A stretch of 64,000 bases of DNA from Tieghemiomyces parasiticus (taxonomy: Eukaryota > Kickxellomycota > Dimargaritomycetes > Dimargaritales > Dimargaritaceae), in NCBI GenBank assembly GCA_027575765.1, contig JANBPT010000102.1:1-64000 (forward strand), written 5' to 3'. Below the pieces are notes generated by a model. It ran no database searches, was not told where the DNA came from, and worked only from the letters and a program-made list of their open reading frames with translations. The position numbers and the translations under genes were made by a program. Shown here one piece after another: positions 34,827-46,629 of the stretch (position 1 is its first letter; every line of letters starts with the position of its first letter).

Positions 34827-37786
34827 ACCCCAGGTTCAGTGGGGGGGGGTGCAGCGCTCGGGATGGCCAGCAAGTGGGTGGAAAAGGCTTTCGAGTGCGG
34901 GGTAGGTTGGCGCGATTCTGGGAGCTAGATTGTATGGGGGATATGGCGGTTCCTGCGAGGAGCCAACTCTGGTAGCTGGTTAGCAGCGGGTGGACGGTAG
35001 GTCGGTTTGAATGCGTGAGACGTAGGCGTGGGCACCAGGGCCAGTGATGGGGTTTGGACGTGGTGGTTAGGACGGTAGACAATCGAGGGACGGGGGGTAC
35101 ACTGAGGAAGCTAGGGGAAGGAAGAGCGGAGTTACAAATGGATAACCTGGAAACTCCGGGATAGGTCGTGACTAACTGGGGGGAACAGGTGGTTGGTCGA
35201 GCGGCTTAGCCGGCCGTTGGTGAGCCAGACCAGAGCGGACGCGCTGCGGACGAAGGCGTGCCTGGGAGACTAGCGTCGGGGTCGCGTGCGGAGCAGTAGG
35301 AGAAGGTAAGCCGACGGCGGGAGGGAGAGGGGGATATAGCGCAAATGGCACACTCCAAGAGCACACCAGGTTAGTCACTATTCAGGAGGACGGGATGGCC
35401 TCTTTGCTAACGACCCACCCAGTAGCCAGGCGGAGCTACCCCAGTAACGAAGCGCGACGAACGGCTCGGGCCGAGTGGCCAGCCCCCCTCCCGCTGGACC
35501 GGCCTAAGCTCCACCTGACCTCGGTGGAGGAGGATTAAGGGGCAGTGAGAGGTAGGCCGTATTTACTAGGGAAAACACCCGTCCCGCTCACCCCGTGACC
35601 CCGAACCGGCTGAAGCCGGACGGCCAGCCACGCTCGACCTGACCGCCAGGTGCGCCCGCCCTACGTGGCATTGGGCCAGTACTTAGGTCCGCTGCAACCG
35701 GCGAAGAGTTTGCCTGTTCCAGGAGGCCCAGAGGGGAGGGGGGCGGATGCGCAGCCCGGTCAGGCGGGAGGGGCCGGTGGACTCCTGCCCCTGCAGTCCC
35801 AAGGTCCATCGGACCGGCGCCTGTCGAAACTAAAGCTTAGGTAGTGAACTTTACCTTGTCAGCTGGGAGGGAAGGAGCCAAGGCCACACGTCCGCATCAG
35901 TTATGGGGGTATAAATGCGGTGCCAGGAGAGTATAAAACATGAAGGTCGGCCAGAGAGCCGGCGCGAAGTTGCAATGAGCGCGGGGGGTGGGCCGCGGGC
36001 GAATGTTTGCGGTTCGCAAGCAGCTGGACTGTCAATAGAGAGAGGCGATAACGTCGGGATAAAAGTGGGTGGGTAGGACGTGGGGTAAATGCAAGCTTGC
36101 GGGTTAAGCAGGAACGAGAGTGGACATGGCAGTAGAGAGACCGGGTAGGTAGGGCAGAGGGGATTGGGAACGGGCCGGGGGACTTGTCAGTCGAGGTCTA
36201 AGGTTGGCCGGAGTAGGCAAGGGAAGGGAAAGCAAAGACGTCAGGCCAGGCGGTATTCTTGGAGGAGAGGAAAACGGGCAGTGGTCACGCTGGTGGCGGG
36301 CGATAAGCGAGTCAGAGGATGCAAAGGGGCTAATGGGGGAGATGGAAACTCCTCTATGTGACGTTGCTTGTCAGGTGGGGCAGCGACCAATGGGCCAGCG
36401 GTGGGGAGGGGAGCCATTAGAGTTTGTGGGAGAGCCCGCAAACCACCCCCCCAGGCGACGTGGCTGAGGCTTGGCCTCACACTCACGTCCACTGCACTCT
36501 GCCCCGTTAGACTTGCGAGTATGGGCACCCTTTCCCCGCCATTGCCACAGTGGACGGCGACTCGTCGCCATCGTTCGCCCGGAACGCAACCGTCGAACGT
36601 ACCTGGGCCATCCGAACTCCCCAATAGCCTCCTCTTAACGTGACCCCGGGATGCGGCCTGTTGGCCCTACTGGTGTCCATTTGTTCACCCTTGGCTGTAG
36701 CGTAGTACCGATCGACCAGGTCGGCCACCAACCGTAAGAGTTAGCACTGAGGCTTTAAAGCTGGCCTAACGGTCGCGACCTCCCACCGCTAAGCCCCTGG
36801 CGGCCGAACGCGTGACAAAAGGACCGTCAAGCGAACAGCGGCGACCAGGCTCCTTCTGATCCTCCCCCAGCTGGCTGCCTCGTCAATTGAACCTACAGAT
36901 GTGCCCTAATATTGCTCGCCCGAGTTGCAAGCGGGAAGGCGCGGCTGAAACAATGTGTCCCATCAGAGCGCAGCTGGAAATTATCCTGACAGCAAATTCA
37001 AAACCAAGGATAACCTCCCCGTCTTAATCCGCTTCTACCTCGTCCGTCTACCTCCCAGGCCATGAGACCCCATATATTCCCTCCGCGTTACATCGAGCAA
37101 CACCTGACTGCTTCTGATGTGTTGCTCGGTTGTCGTTGTTACTTTGCCAGGCGCCGATCGTTTATACACTTGGTGATATAGTAGAATAGGCCTCAACAGA
37201 TCTCATGTCACTTGTATGGTTGTCCTAAGGCCCAAATTGCTAGTCATGGAGAGCGAAAGGGTAAAACGGGGAGTTAATCTTTTTAGAGCACGTCAGCCTG
37301 TACATTTATAACCGATCGTGTTGTCTTCCATACTCCTTATATTAATAACCCCTTTCTAATGGACACCACTGTGGACAAGTCTTTAATATGGGCGGAATAT
37401 TGACTGGGATATGGCCATTTAATGTAACTTCTTTAATGTCCGAAAAGAGGTATCGCCCTTCAAAAGCTGTGAACCATGAGAAATTCAAACATCTAAATAT
37501 CGGGTAATTAGCAAAGCAAACGAACAGTACATGTGCTTCGTAAAGGTCGCCCTTCCTATCCGGCAGTGCCGGTAATATTAACTTAAGTCGAGCATTGACG
37601 GGGACATCAATGCGTGAAATTGAAACCATTTCCATTCGAGAATACAACTAACCAGTCTAGGTATGCCTTGTCTTTAGGAATATTCACACTACATTGGTTT
37701 ACAATTTTGAAAAGATATGTACACGGCCTGGTTCAATACCCGGCAGGATTGATAGAAAAGGACAAAAAAATAAACCACCAGGCCAT
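34827..37786. other. Gene-poor stretch upstream of BCAS3
   Basis: No firmly supported gene. A purine-rich plus strand up to about 36300 is the BCAS3 leader/promoter side. TATAAA-like boxes occur near 35910-35916 and 35934-35940, but no convincing coding start follows them. A GC-biased ATG frame at 35395-35538 resembles a first exon but could not be completed. After 36900 the sequence turns AT-rich and marks the start of the gene-poor island. Confidence 0.4.
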
Positions 37787-38026
37787 ATGTTGTTGGTGCT
37801 ACTCTATACCATCTCGATTTGTTTCAATGGAGCCTCTCGCACCTCAGACATTCATCACGGGAATGAATTCCCATCAGTGGCTTTGCCAGCTTCGGGGAAG
37901 GCCCAGAGCAGCCGCCGGGGTGGTGGTATATCGGCCACCACAGAGGCAGCGGCAGTAGTCCCCTTGGTCACCGAGCTCTCCCGATATCAATCTGGTAACC
38001 CTACGCGTGATTTTGTTTCAATTTAA
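37787..38026 (+). CDS. Small predicted secreted protein, 79 residues, unknown function
   Basis: Not recognised. From the ATG at 37787 the frame opens with a hydrophobic signal-like segment (MLLVLLYTISICFNGAS). About 60 polar residues follow, with a basic RR site before three glycines, and it ends FVSI. The open frame extends upstream to 37694, but that part is polar and would bury the signal. No TATA box as clear as those of the neighbouring secreted-protein genes. It lies 260 nt from a second small secreted gene on the other strand, with the two genes converging. A chance frame is possible because codon bias is weak. Confidence 0.4.
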   Translation: MLLVLLYTISICFNGASRTSDIHHGNEFPSVALPASGKAQSSRRGGGISATTEAAAVVPLVTELSRYQSGNPTRDFVSI

Positions 38027-38289
38027 GACTAGGCCCACGGAGTAGCCTGTGCTGATGGTATTTTGAATACGGTGAATTGCCCATTACTGTGCTTAAATAA
38101 TGTTATGTGTTTCACAATCGCATTATTATGAAAATTACTACGTCGATATTACCATACTTTGCAAGCATTTCTCTCTGACAAGGGGGATATGGGTACTTTA
38201 TTGGGTCGGTTAAGAATGTATTGGCGAAAGGACCATACCGAAAGGCTGGTGGGACTTAAGCCCGAATTGACCGCAGGCAAGACCAATCA

Positions 38290-38616
38290 TCACTTGAGCT
38301 TTAGTACCGGAATACCCTCGGCCATGGTCTTCCGGCGGAGCTCGGCTTCCCTCTTAGCATATCTGGTGTTCCTATCATAATCCACTGCGTCTCTTACATT
38401 TTCATTGGACCGGGAGGCTAATATTTTTGCCTCGCTTTTAGCATGTAGATGACCAACGGTATTGTAGTACGGCTTCGTTAGGAGTTTCGGTAGTTTTTTG
38501 TTTGCTAAATCTTTGCTGGTGTATTGCTTTTCGGCGGGCATCGGGCGGGATACAGTTCGCTCCGTGAAGAAAAGTGTCATAATGACAAGGGCGTAGAAGC
38601 TGGTAAGGATATTCAT
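38290..38616 (-). CDS. Small predicted secreted protein, 108 residues, unknown function
   Basis: Not recognised. The ATG at 38616 begins a clear signal peptide (MNILTSFYALVIMTLFF) with likely cleavage near residue 22-27. The mature part is Lys/Arg-rich, with several dibasic pairs (KK near residue 41, KR and RR near residues 88-95), and ends VLKLK. There are no cysteines after the signal. A TATA box lies about 195 nt upstream. The frame extends to 38664, but the extra residues precede the signal peptide. The dibasic sites would allow Kex2-type processing, which is inference. Confidence 0.6.
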   Translation of the reverse strand: MNILTSFYALVIMTLFFTERTVSRPMPAEKQYTSKDLANKKLPKLLTKPYYNTVGHLHAKSEAKILASRSNENVRDAVDYDRNTRYAKREAELRRKTMAEGIPVLKLK

Positions 38617-38809
38617 ATCTACAGGCGACGGGTAATAGGAAGTGCTATTTTGGCGACGAGGCAAGGGAGAATAGGAATCGGAGGGCGGGTGAATTTAGCA
38701 ACGTAACTGCTGGACGAGGTACAAACAGGGTGAGGTATGGGTAACAGCGCAGTGAGGCACATGTACTATATGGTATGCAGGTCTAAGGAGGGGATGCGGC
38801 GGTGGCATC

Positions 38810-38816
38810 TTTATAT
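38810..38816 (-). promoter_or_regulatory. TATA box of the 108-residue secreted protein gene
   Basis: ATATAAA on the minus strand, 194 nt upstream of the proposed ATG at 38616. It is the only canonical TATA element on that strand in the upstream 250 nt. Confidence 0.45.
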
Positions 38817-40065
38817 CCCGGCGCACTACGGCATGAGTCCGGCCGTAATCGTATCGGTGTAGGGAGAGAAGGCTTGGCGTGGTGCATTGGGGCCGACAAC
38901 AGGCGGCATAGGGTGATATTTCAATACAGGGGTACAAAGGCGACATAAAGGGTCGACCCGATTGTATGATGGCATAAAAGAAAATTAGGTTGAGATTGAT
39001 CCGCCAACATAATAGATGAGAGGGCTAGAGTTGGCTAACATGTGGGATATTGTATCGGATGTCTCTCTTTGCCGCGTTGTTCCCTCCGCTAGGCGCGACG
39101 CCCCAGCCGCTTCCTTCGCCAGGCGTGTAGGACACCGGCGTCAATTCATACTGCCGCCCTATTGACTTACTCGATAGCTATTTTTTGCCTTTCACGTTAA
39201 AGCGCTGCGTCATAAAACCCTTCCATATACTCGCCGTTTTCACCTACAATCCTCTTCCTCGCCCGTAGCGAGGTTCAGGGCTCGAATGGTTGTACAGCCC
39301 ATCACCTCCCTTCCATGAGCCATTCTCCACAGCTGGCCAGGGAGATCGACTACTGAGTTTAATATATTAACTGTCGTTTGACATGGGGTTCAAAGACTGG
39401 CGCACCCTTGTGACAATCAATGGTGACAAGGGGTTGGTGAAAATCGGCATTGACGGGTCTCTGAGGGTCCCGGTGTCGAACAATCGGTGTCACTAGCGCT
39501 TCTCGGTCTCGCCGGAACGACTACTCAGCTGTTCTTCCGCTTAAAGGGCTCAAAGCTAGGTGTGGTAGTGCTGTTCAAATTCAAAGGAAGTAGATCATTT
39601 GAAACTGCTCACATTATTATACCATGCCCTGTGATCATCATCACTGACCTTTCTATATTATGCCGCTCATTACCAGAATTCACCAGTATCCACACCGTAA
39701 TACAGGGTTGCCTCACTATTTTGTATTGAAGCTAAGAGCAGTCCGGGAGCTATATGTGAAGGACTCCGAAGTCAATATCGATTATTTTTTACTCCGTGGA
39801 GAGCAGTATCTTACGACCCGGTCTGGAGAAGGATACCTCAGGTAGTAGGTCGACCATACAGAAGGAAAGGTCAGGTCAGCCCAGGGTAGGGCCTTGAGAA
39901 AGGTTTGCTTCTAGCCGTCTCCAACGACCATGATAAGGTCGCGCCATTCGCTGAAAGAATGGTGTGGCGGGATTAAGACCCCTAGTAAATGGGGACCGTG
40001 TGCTCGATATGCATTCCATTATAAGTGCTACCACTTCCCCTATTCGCATAAGTCACCATGGATGC
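38817..40065. other. Intergenic, AT-rich
   Basis: No supported gene. Open frames at 39487-39729 and 39660-39845 lack an ATG or any signal or domain. The right end is the 3' flank of the methyltransferase gene. Confidence 0.4.
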
Positions 40066-41067
40066 TTAGGCGGTCGGACAGTCAGGGTTAGTAGCCAGGA
40101 TGAACACAGAATTCCAGTCGGCCTCCCAGGTATCATTCCAAGACGTGCAGCCCTCGGCGGCCATCATCTCCTCGACGTACTCGTGTGCCAGGTTGGCACG
40201 GTCCGGATGGACGTCACAGAATCGCTTATAGCCGGACCAGGTGCGGATCGAGTCCTCAATTTGGGTAGGACTCATATTCATCCGTACGATGGGGCTGCTG
40301 CTAGGTAGATGGAGTCCGTTCCCAGTCTGGTTCTCGTGGATGCGCTGTAGATGGTCCGGCGCGGTACTAGTCGGCAGGGGCTCGGCTGTGGGGTCACCAC
40401 TGTTCTCCCGGCAGTGTTGGGCCGACACGAGGCCAGCCGGATAGTAATAGCGCTTTACCCCGTCGAAGGGCAAGTCCCACGACCCCAGGAGGGTATCGGC
40501 GTCGAAGCGGCCCTGATCCCAGTACTTTCCGAGATACTTGTCTGAATCGGCCAGCGCCCACAGCATTGCAGTGGCCCGCGAACGGCCGGGAAACCCAGGG
40601 AAAATGTAGTTGACAAGGGCCAGGGTACCACCCGGGCGGAGCATCCGGTGAATCTGCTGCCAGACGTCGGGCCGCTTAAACCAGTGCGCGGCCGTGGCCA
40701 CGGTGACAAGGTCTACCGAGTGCGGGGCGATGGCTGGATTCCAGGGCCCTTCGGCCCGGTGGATACTGTAGGTCACGTTAGGCCGCGGGACTGCTGCGGC
40801 GATCATGGGGACTGACACGTCCATGGCGTACACCTGTCGGGCTACGTTGCTGAGTAGTGCAGTCATTTGGCCCGTTCCCGTGGCCAGGTCGACTGCTACG
40901 TTGAAAAAATGGGGCGACCCGTGTGGTTTGGCGCGGCCAATATTGTGCGATAGCGAGTAGGCAATCATTTTCTCCGTCAGCCAGGACTCGTAATTCGGTC
41001 GGTTGTCCTGGTAGACGTCCGACTGGAAGTCGTCGAGGGCGAAGGCTGAATGGACAGGCTGAGGCAT
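40066..41067 (-). CDS. Class I SAM-dependent methyltransferase (Crg1 / trans-aconitate methyltransferase-like)
   Basis: Cytosolic small-molecule methyltransferase of the Methyltransf_11/Crg1 type. It has 333 residues in a single exon, starting at the ATG that gives MPQPVHSAFALDDF. SAM-binding motif I is VDLATGTGQMTALL, followed by the acidic-residue motif YAMDVSVPMI, then VDLVTVATAAHWFKRPDVW, and the motif LRPGGTLALVNY. The C-terminal third is the substrate cap with WSGYKRF and WEADWNSVFILATN. Fungal relatives methylate trans-aconitate, farnesoic acid or cantharidin-type compounds; the substrate here is unknown. It is the only conventional gene inside the gene-poor island and has the C/G-ending codon style of the housekeeping genes. 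An upstream in-frame ATG at 41109 is judged leader. Confidence 0.88.
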   Translation of the reverse strand: MPQPVHSAFALDDFQSDVYQDNRPNYESWLTEKMIAYSLSHNIGRAKPHGSPHFFNVAVDLATGTGQMTALLSNVARQVYAMDVSVPMIAAAVPRPNVTYSIHRAEGPWNPAIAPHSVDLVTVATAAHWFKRPDVWQQIHRMLRPGGTLALVNYIFPGFPGRSRATAMLWALADSDKYLGKYWDQGRFDADTLLGSWDLPFDGVKRYYYPAGLVSAQHCRENSGDPTAEPLPTSTAPDHLQRIHENQTGNGLHLPSSSPIVRMNMSPTQIEDSIRTWSGYKRFCDVHPDRANLAHEYVEEMMAAEGCTSWNDTWEADWNSVFILATNPDCPTA

Positions 41068-43530
41068 GGTGTGCAGGCGGGTTAGGTGACAGTAAATGTA
41101 AATGTGCAAGAGCAGGAGGCGGGTTCAAGGCCCTAGGAATAGGAAAGTAAGCCCGACGTATTAATGGACATCCCTTCGTTTCAAACCTCTATTTTTCCGC
41201 CCCCCTGCACACGTACGTTGTTTGACGTCAGGGGTACATGGTCCGCTTCAAGGGATGGAAAGGGCTGCCCCATAAGTACTGCGGCTGGGCAGGTCTTCGC
41301 TGTGTTGGCCTCCCATGGTCTACATTGATTGGAACGTCGTTTCCTAAAGAGCTGAAGCCATATTCAGGGCCAGAGCCAAAGCAGCAGCAACCGCAGCAGG
41401 AGCGAATCATTAGGGACACCACTACTCAAATGATGCGGACAGCCCGCAGCGGAACTGGGCGAACTAGCGAGCCAGTACAGGACAATAGTTACCGGTGCTG
41501 TTTGCGAGAGGTAGCTCAGTCACCCTTGGCGATAAATTTTTTAAGTAATTTCGATTACAACCGGCAGGAGCGGGGGCGGCACGACATTTCGCCCTAACAG
41601 AGCCGGACGCATAATGAATAGGGATGGGTGGATGGCCACTGCGCTGCCATACATGCAACTAAACCGCTCTCCTTGTGGCCATTGGCCAACCCATTGGACT
41701 CAGGGTAAATTCTCCAGTCGCCCTCCCCCAACTGGCCGATCAAGCCAACGAACCTACTCGTCATTTCATTGTTATTACCTATCTTACAATTAAAAATCGA
41801 TCAGCCAGACATTTGGATCTCGATTAACCACAAGGAGGATGTACCATTTAAAATTAGAGGCACCTCAGCTCTAAAAAGAAAATTGAGACTAGTCAATCGC
41901 CCCGGAGATGGAGCGCTATCATGCCCCACCCTACCCCCTCTGTGGCCCACCAAGCATTGTAGCTATATGTCGCTTGAATCCACGTCTAGCGGCACTGATT
42001 GACTAATGGGTGAGTAACCTTAACCAAGCCTTGCAACAGAGGTCGCCCATTTGCTGGCAAGACCCGCCTAAAGGGCATTTCCGTTGACAAACACCCTCCT
42101 CTCCCATGGACACGCCAAATCGGCCAGTGACATGGGGGGGGGGCAGTTTATGTGGGTAATTTCCAATGCCTCACGCAACACAACACGGGAAAGTGGAATT
42201 CGCGAGTGTTTTGACGGGATAGTGATCCGACTTGCCCGGCGTACGAAATTGGTTATCTGGAGTAGAGGCAGTGAGACACGGAAGACACTTTGCCGCCCGG
42301 TTGATTTACCCGGTTCACTGTCATCGCAGGTTCCAAATCAGCCGTTTCGCTGTGATGACACTTCCTAATACCCGCCTTAACACTGGCACGAATCAACGAC
42401 AGTGCGGTACCGTGTCGAAACTTTTTAGCCACTTCTCTGAAACGTTTAAACATGGGTCCTTTATATATCCCATATCTGAATCAAGCTTTGAGGTACCCGA
42501 AAAGCAGTCCTCCACTGCCAGTGAAACAACCGACTGGTTAATCCACTATCGACATACAAATCGGCTAACTAGGAGAATGACGGTGGCCAGGGGAAATTCC
42601 AGAGAATGGCCACTAAATGGATATTGCGGAATGATGCTCGTCCCGCTGATGGAGAGAACAGAGAAAGGTGTCGATCCAGTATTAGGTATGGGAGCCTGCT
42701 ACTTAGCCGACGTGTCACGCTCTGCCAGTCCCCGTTGGATGGTCGCAACGTAACACTGCTAACTTGAGAACCGCGGAATCACCTTTCGACTTCAGGTGCG
42801 ATGGGAAGTTACCAACCAGCTTATGCTGACAACTGACCAAGTGACGTCGGTTGGATCTGGGTAACGCTCGGTAATGCACTTACCCAAAGGCCCCGAAGAA
42901 AACTGACAAGCCCTATACTTCACCCCTTTAGGATCCGAATCTGCAGCCACGGGAAAGCGACAAACGTTTAACACGTCTCCCATAGGTCGATAGGTATTGG
43001 AGGCCAAAGGTAACCGAGCGGTCTATCAATATAAGGAGGTACCTGAATAGGAACGGTTCGTTGCTGGTCATCACTTGCCTTTTGAAGCAGGCTAGCTTTG
43101 CGAAACCCACCCCCCCAGTCCCCCTACCCCCGTTATAGAGCGTCAATCCTACCACCGCTTCTGCTGTTAATCACTAGTACACTGTTGAACTTGAGTACTC
43201 CGGTTTGATAGCCGTGCCACGGCTTCGTTCGCTGCGCTTAATACTACTTATTCTTTCCCTCTTAACTCTATAATCTACCCCAGTGGCGAGTGTATTTACG
43301 GCCTGCCTCAACCTTCACGAGTTGCCGTGCTATGACCGACTGGGGAATCAGACGAAATAATTCAACCCGCCAGCCCAGTAGTCCCTCCCCATTATACTCC
43401 CGTCTTCCTTAAATATATTGACCCCTCTAGCCGCCTCGCTACAATCTAGCGCCAGACTTTATCCCTTTTAATGACCTCTCGGACATCCTTAAGCCCCTTT
43501 CCGCTTTCCTTTTCTGATCTCATTTATACC
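41068..43530. other. 2.4-kb intergenic stretch
   Basis: No supported gene. Frames at 42084-42368 and 42232-42753 have neither a signal peptide nor a domain and lack codon bias. Composition is mixed and non-repetitive. Confidence 0.4.
43410..43419 (+). promoter_or_regulatory. TATA-like box of the 50-residue secreted peptide gene
   Basis: TAAATATATT sits about 115 nt before the ATG at 43531, the same spacing as the TATA boxes of three sister peptide genes, followed by a pyrimidine-rich leader. Confidence 0.45.
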
Positions 43531-43683
43531 ATGCAGTGCTCTCTCGTTATTGTCGCCGCCACCCTGATGGCTCTCTTCACTACCGTTCAGACCGCCCCGG
43601 TAACCAATAAACCTGTTGCCACCAGTATCAGTGCCGGTAATGAATCGCGGCCTGCGGGCATCGGCATTGGAACCCTTTGGTAA
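43531..43683 (+). CDS. Small secreted peptide precursor with GIGIGTLW tail (peptide A)
   Basis: Not a known family. 50 residues: signal peptide MQCSLVIVAATLMALFTT ending VQTAP, then only about 28 residues after cleavage, with one N-glycosylation-type NES. The C-terminus PAGIGIGTLW matches the last residues of the precursor at 49431-49625 (S-[AS]-G-N, gap, G-I-x-I-G-T-L-W). An in-frame ATG at 43471 would give 70 residues. The inner ATG is preferred because it puts the signal peptide at the start, and because two sister precursors also begin MQ. The X-Pro start of the mature part would suit dipeptidyl-aminopeptidase trimming (inference). Such a short gene could only be proven by transcript or peptide data, but the shared tail makes chance unlikely. 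Confidence 0.68.
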   Translation: MQCSLVIVAATLMALFTTVQTAPVTNKPVATSISAGNESRPAGIGIGTLW

Positions 43684-44388
43684 TTTAGACCGCCCTTCAC
43701 CTATACCCCTAGACCCTTCTACCCGATACCATTCGCGCCGCTTCTGTGCTCCCTTCACACGCCCTGACAGTAAGCGCTTTGTGCAAGGCCAAGGGAGTCA
43801 CCCATCTATTTACACCGCGGAGTACGTCCCCCCTAATGAGTATGACTAATGTAACGAACCCACCGATGATATTTAGTATTACTACACAGCCCCTAATAAA
43901 CCTATTTATGATTCTATTTTTGGTCATACTAAAATTTGCACCCGTATGAAGCCGTCCGTCTGTTACTTGACAGCACGTTTAAAGTGTTCTATTGGGGTGA
44001 GTGCTGTTTGGGAAAGGAGCTGCTTGGCATTCTCAGAGTGGACTGATGATTCTGAAACACCCGTCTAGGTATAAAGCAGCCAACTCCATCGTGACCGCTT
44101 TCCAGACGCCAGGGGGCTGTGTTTCATTGTATTTGCCCCCATTCAATCGGCGAAGTTCGACTCCATTATAAGAGACCGGAATTGTGGATATTATTAAAAC
44201 ACTTTGTGGTAGAATAGCATAACGGAGGTAATATGAAATTGTAAAATATCCTTGAACCTTTAGCCCATTACCGCGGCCCATGTGGGACCGAGCCCGTCCC
44301 CTCTATTGTAGCGGATCCATAAATAAGCAGCGCTGAGTGGACGGCGGAGCATACCGTAAAGTGAGGACGAAACGTTGGTTGGGAGGGT
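43684..44388. other. Intergenic between divergent-coded peptides A and C
   Basis: AT-rich 3' flanks of the two convergent peptide genes. Small hydrophobic frames here, such as 43835-43948, follow AT composition and have no promoter. Confidence 0.35.
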
Positions 44389-44520
44389 TTAGCACCTATT
44401 ATAGCAGTTGTCCCAGCCCAGACCGTTGTTAGCGACGTTGGGGGCAGCGCTGGCGGGGGCGGCGGAGACAGTGACCAATACGGCCATAGTGACAGCGAGA
44501 ATGATGCGGGCGAACTGCAT
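44389..44520 (-). CDS. Small secreted peptide precursor ending WDNCYNRC (peptide C)
   Basis: Not a known family. 43 residues: a textbook signal peptide (MQFARIILAVTMAVLVTVSA) followed by APASAAP and a mature part of about 23 residues that ends GWDNCYNRC. The two cysteines, four apart and at the extreme C-terminus, could close a small disulfide loop. Codons are strongly C-ending. A consensus TATA box (CTATAAAAA) lies 108-116 nt upstream. The cleavage-site signature V-S-A-A-P is shared with four other precursors in this island. Confidence 0.68.
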   Translation of the reverse strand: MQFARIILAVTMAVLVTVSAAPASAAPNVANNGLGWDNCYNRC

Positions 44521-44627
44521 GGCGAGAATACTGAGGGGCTGGATGGGCGGAATGGGGACGTGTGTTCAATGGGGCAAGCGAAGCGAAGATGGTGGTTATC
44601 AGGCCAGAGGACGGCCAGGCCTGTGCC

Positions 44628-44636
44628 TTTTTATAG
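44628..44636 (-). promoter_or_regulatory. TATA box of peptide C gene
   Basis: TATAAAAA on the minus strand (within CTATAAAAAGG), 108 nt upstream of the ATG at 44520. Best consensus TATA element in the island. Confidence 0.6.
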
Positions 44637-46629
44637 TCACCGATCCTCGGCGAAATGCCAGGACTGGTCCTAAAATGCCACTAGGTAGGACAAGTTAGTG
44701 AAGGCAATGCGCCTATTTTCCTTGATTAGGACTGAGAGTGGCCCAAGACCTGGCTGCCACGCATTTTTCGTACTTTTCGCCGAAACGGTAACACGGCAAA
44801 TGATTGTCGACACAACATCCCAGGCTAGTGTCGAATTTGGGGTCACGCCCAATTCTCAGCATGTTCTCTATACGCTGTAAGCGTTTCCCACCTGATTTAG
44901 GGAACTGCACAACCACTCTCGAACAGCTGAAGAGGCCTCTCGCTGGTGATGCTGGTCTTGATGATCAACCCTCCGGATTTCCGCCTAGGAAAGACGAAAG
45001 TTTGCCTCCGCGATACATTACCAAACAGGGGAACCCAGCACGGCTGCATGAATGTATTGCACAGCAGTGGTATGCGGGACAGTTCATCCTTTTCCTTATT
45101 CGGTTTACTTTGGATTCACTTTGCTGAGGTTGCATAAAATCCGTGTACCTTCGTTTAATCCCCCGTGGGCTGCTTAAGGCAATACCATTGTGGCGGGGTC
45201 AGGCACTGATAGTGGAGTCTTGGTGGATTGTGGAAGCCTACGATCCTGGCCTACCCACAGCATGAGCCAGCTGACGGCTATATTGATATATAATGGTTGG
45301 CCGAGGTATTTACGCAATACCTACCGGTTCCACTTTCATTTGTTCTCAGGGCGATGACTAATACGTAAAGAGCGCCCAAAATTCGGGGCCGTCCTTTCCA
45401 CCATTCGACTGCGTTTCATCATATAGAACCATGAGGAAGCCAATTAGTAAGGGTGGCTAAGATGGTGGAGATAACAAATTTAGGTTATTGGTGGGAACCG
45501 CTGAACTACCTAAGTGTCAGCTTCGGCGGATGCGCTTTAGTGTCACGTAATCTAGCCGACTGGAGTGTTAAGTGAACTGCAGTAGGCCCATCCCGTTCGA
45601 TTTGGTGCAACTTTCAACTTTGACAAACGTACTGGGGAGTATCAGGAGCAAGTGGGCTTGGGTTGGGCAAGATAAAACGGAAGTCACCCTAGAGAAGGGA
45701 AGACGGACAATAAAGAGATGTGGATTTTCCGACATGGGTATCGTTCGGAGGATAAAGTACACAGAGCAGTGTGGTCAGCGAATGCACTTGGACTTGTTAG
45801 GGATAAATGAGTTTTCTGGAAATTTACGGAAGTCATTGACCGCCAACCATGGCGCATCACTGTGGATCTCCTCATTGCTACCTTGGCTGACAATGGCGTC
45901 TCGTGATGAACAGTAATTGGAGGTTTATAGTTTGCCCCAACCCATGAGCGATTGAACTGGAGATGAAACTTGGCAAAGCTCGCCAGGCTAAATGACCCAC
46001 GTTGACTACCGTACCAACACGTTGGTGGATACAGCAATGTATACTGCACAAGAACGGGTATTATTCCAACTTACCTATACTATGGAGCCGCCTTTCGATT
46101 AAGAAACTTACTAGTTAATTCTGTAGGGAGCCTTAGAGTGTGTTCGCCCATGCTATGGTGGCTTTTGCAACCGCACGAAGATGAATTAAATATTCAAAGA
46201 AACATGGCAACGATGCTTGGAAAGTCCTTAGATGTAGCGAACAGAGAGTAAAGGTAGTAGACAATTACCCTTCAACTCATCCCGCCTAACCCACTGTAGA
46301 TCACCTGAAGCTTCTATCATGTGGGAGAGATGGCCATTCATCGTCACAGCTCGCATATTCAACAGCGCCCGACCTGCCTATATTATAATTGGGTATGTAA
46401 GCGGGGGTTCACCAACCGGCAACTGATGTGGTGGAGGTTCCGACAAGGGTATTGTGATTTACAGGATGTTGGTTTTAGGATTGAGGATGTAGGAGAATAA
46501 TAATTGCTCGTTAAAGCGGAAGAACTTTCCAGGTGGTAAGTTGCAGGTTATGGATGTAGAGATCGCACAGCGTTGTCGAACTAGCACAAGCCAGCGGCCT
46601 GTCAGTTGAGTTCTTCATGGGGTGGAGAC
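44637..46629. other. 2-kb intergenic stretch in the peptide island
   Basis: No supported gene. Frames at 44804-45127 and 45684-46049 lack signals or domains. Confidence 0.4.

Noticed and set aside
35395..35844. GC-biased frame MASLLTTHPVARR (35395-35538) followed by a second open segment near 35650-35844, resembling a two-exon small mitochondrial protein gene
   Set aside because: No donor before the in-frame stop gives a convincing junction, and neither segment matches a family I recognise. Kept only as a lead.
36507..36731. Minus-strand frame VADLVDRYYATAKGE with a GTACGT donor at its end
   Set aside because: No ATG, no acceptor-linked partner exon and no recognisable domain.
37700..37760. 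tRNA-like T-arm (GGTTCAATACC)
   Set aside because: The T-stem has a mismatch, and no complementary acceptor strand or anticodon arm lies upstream.
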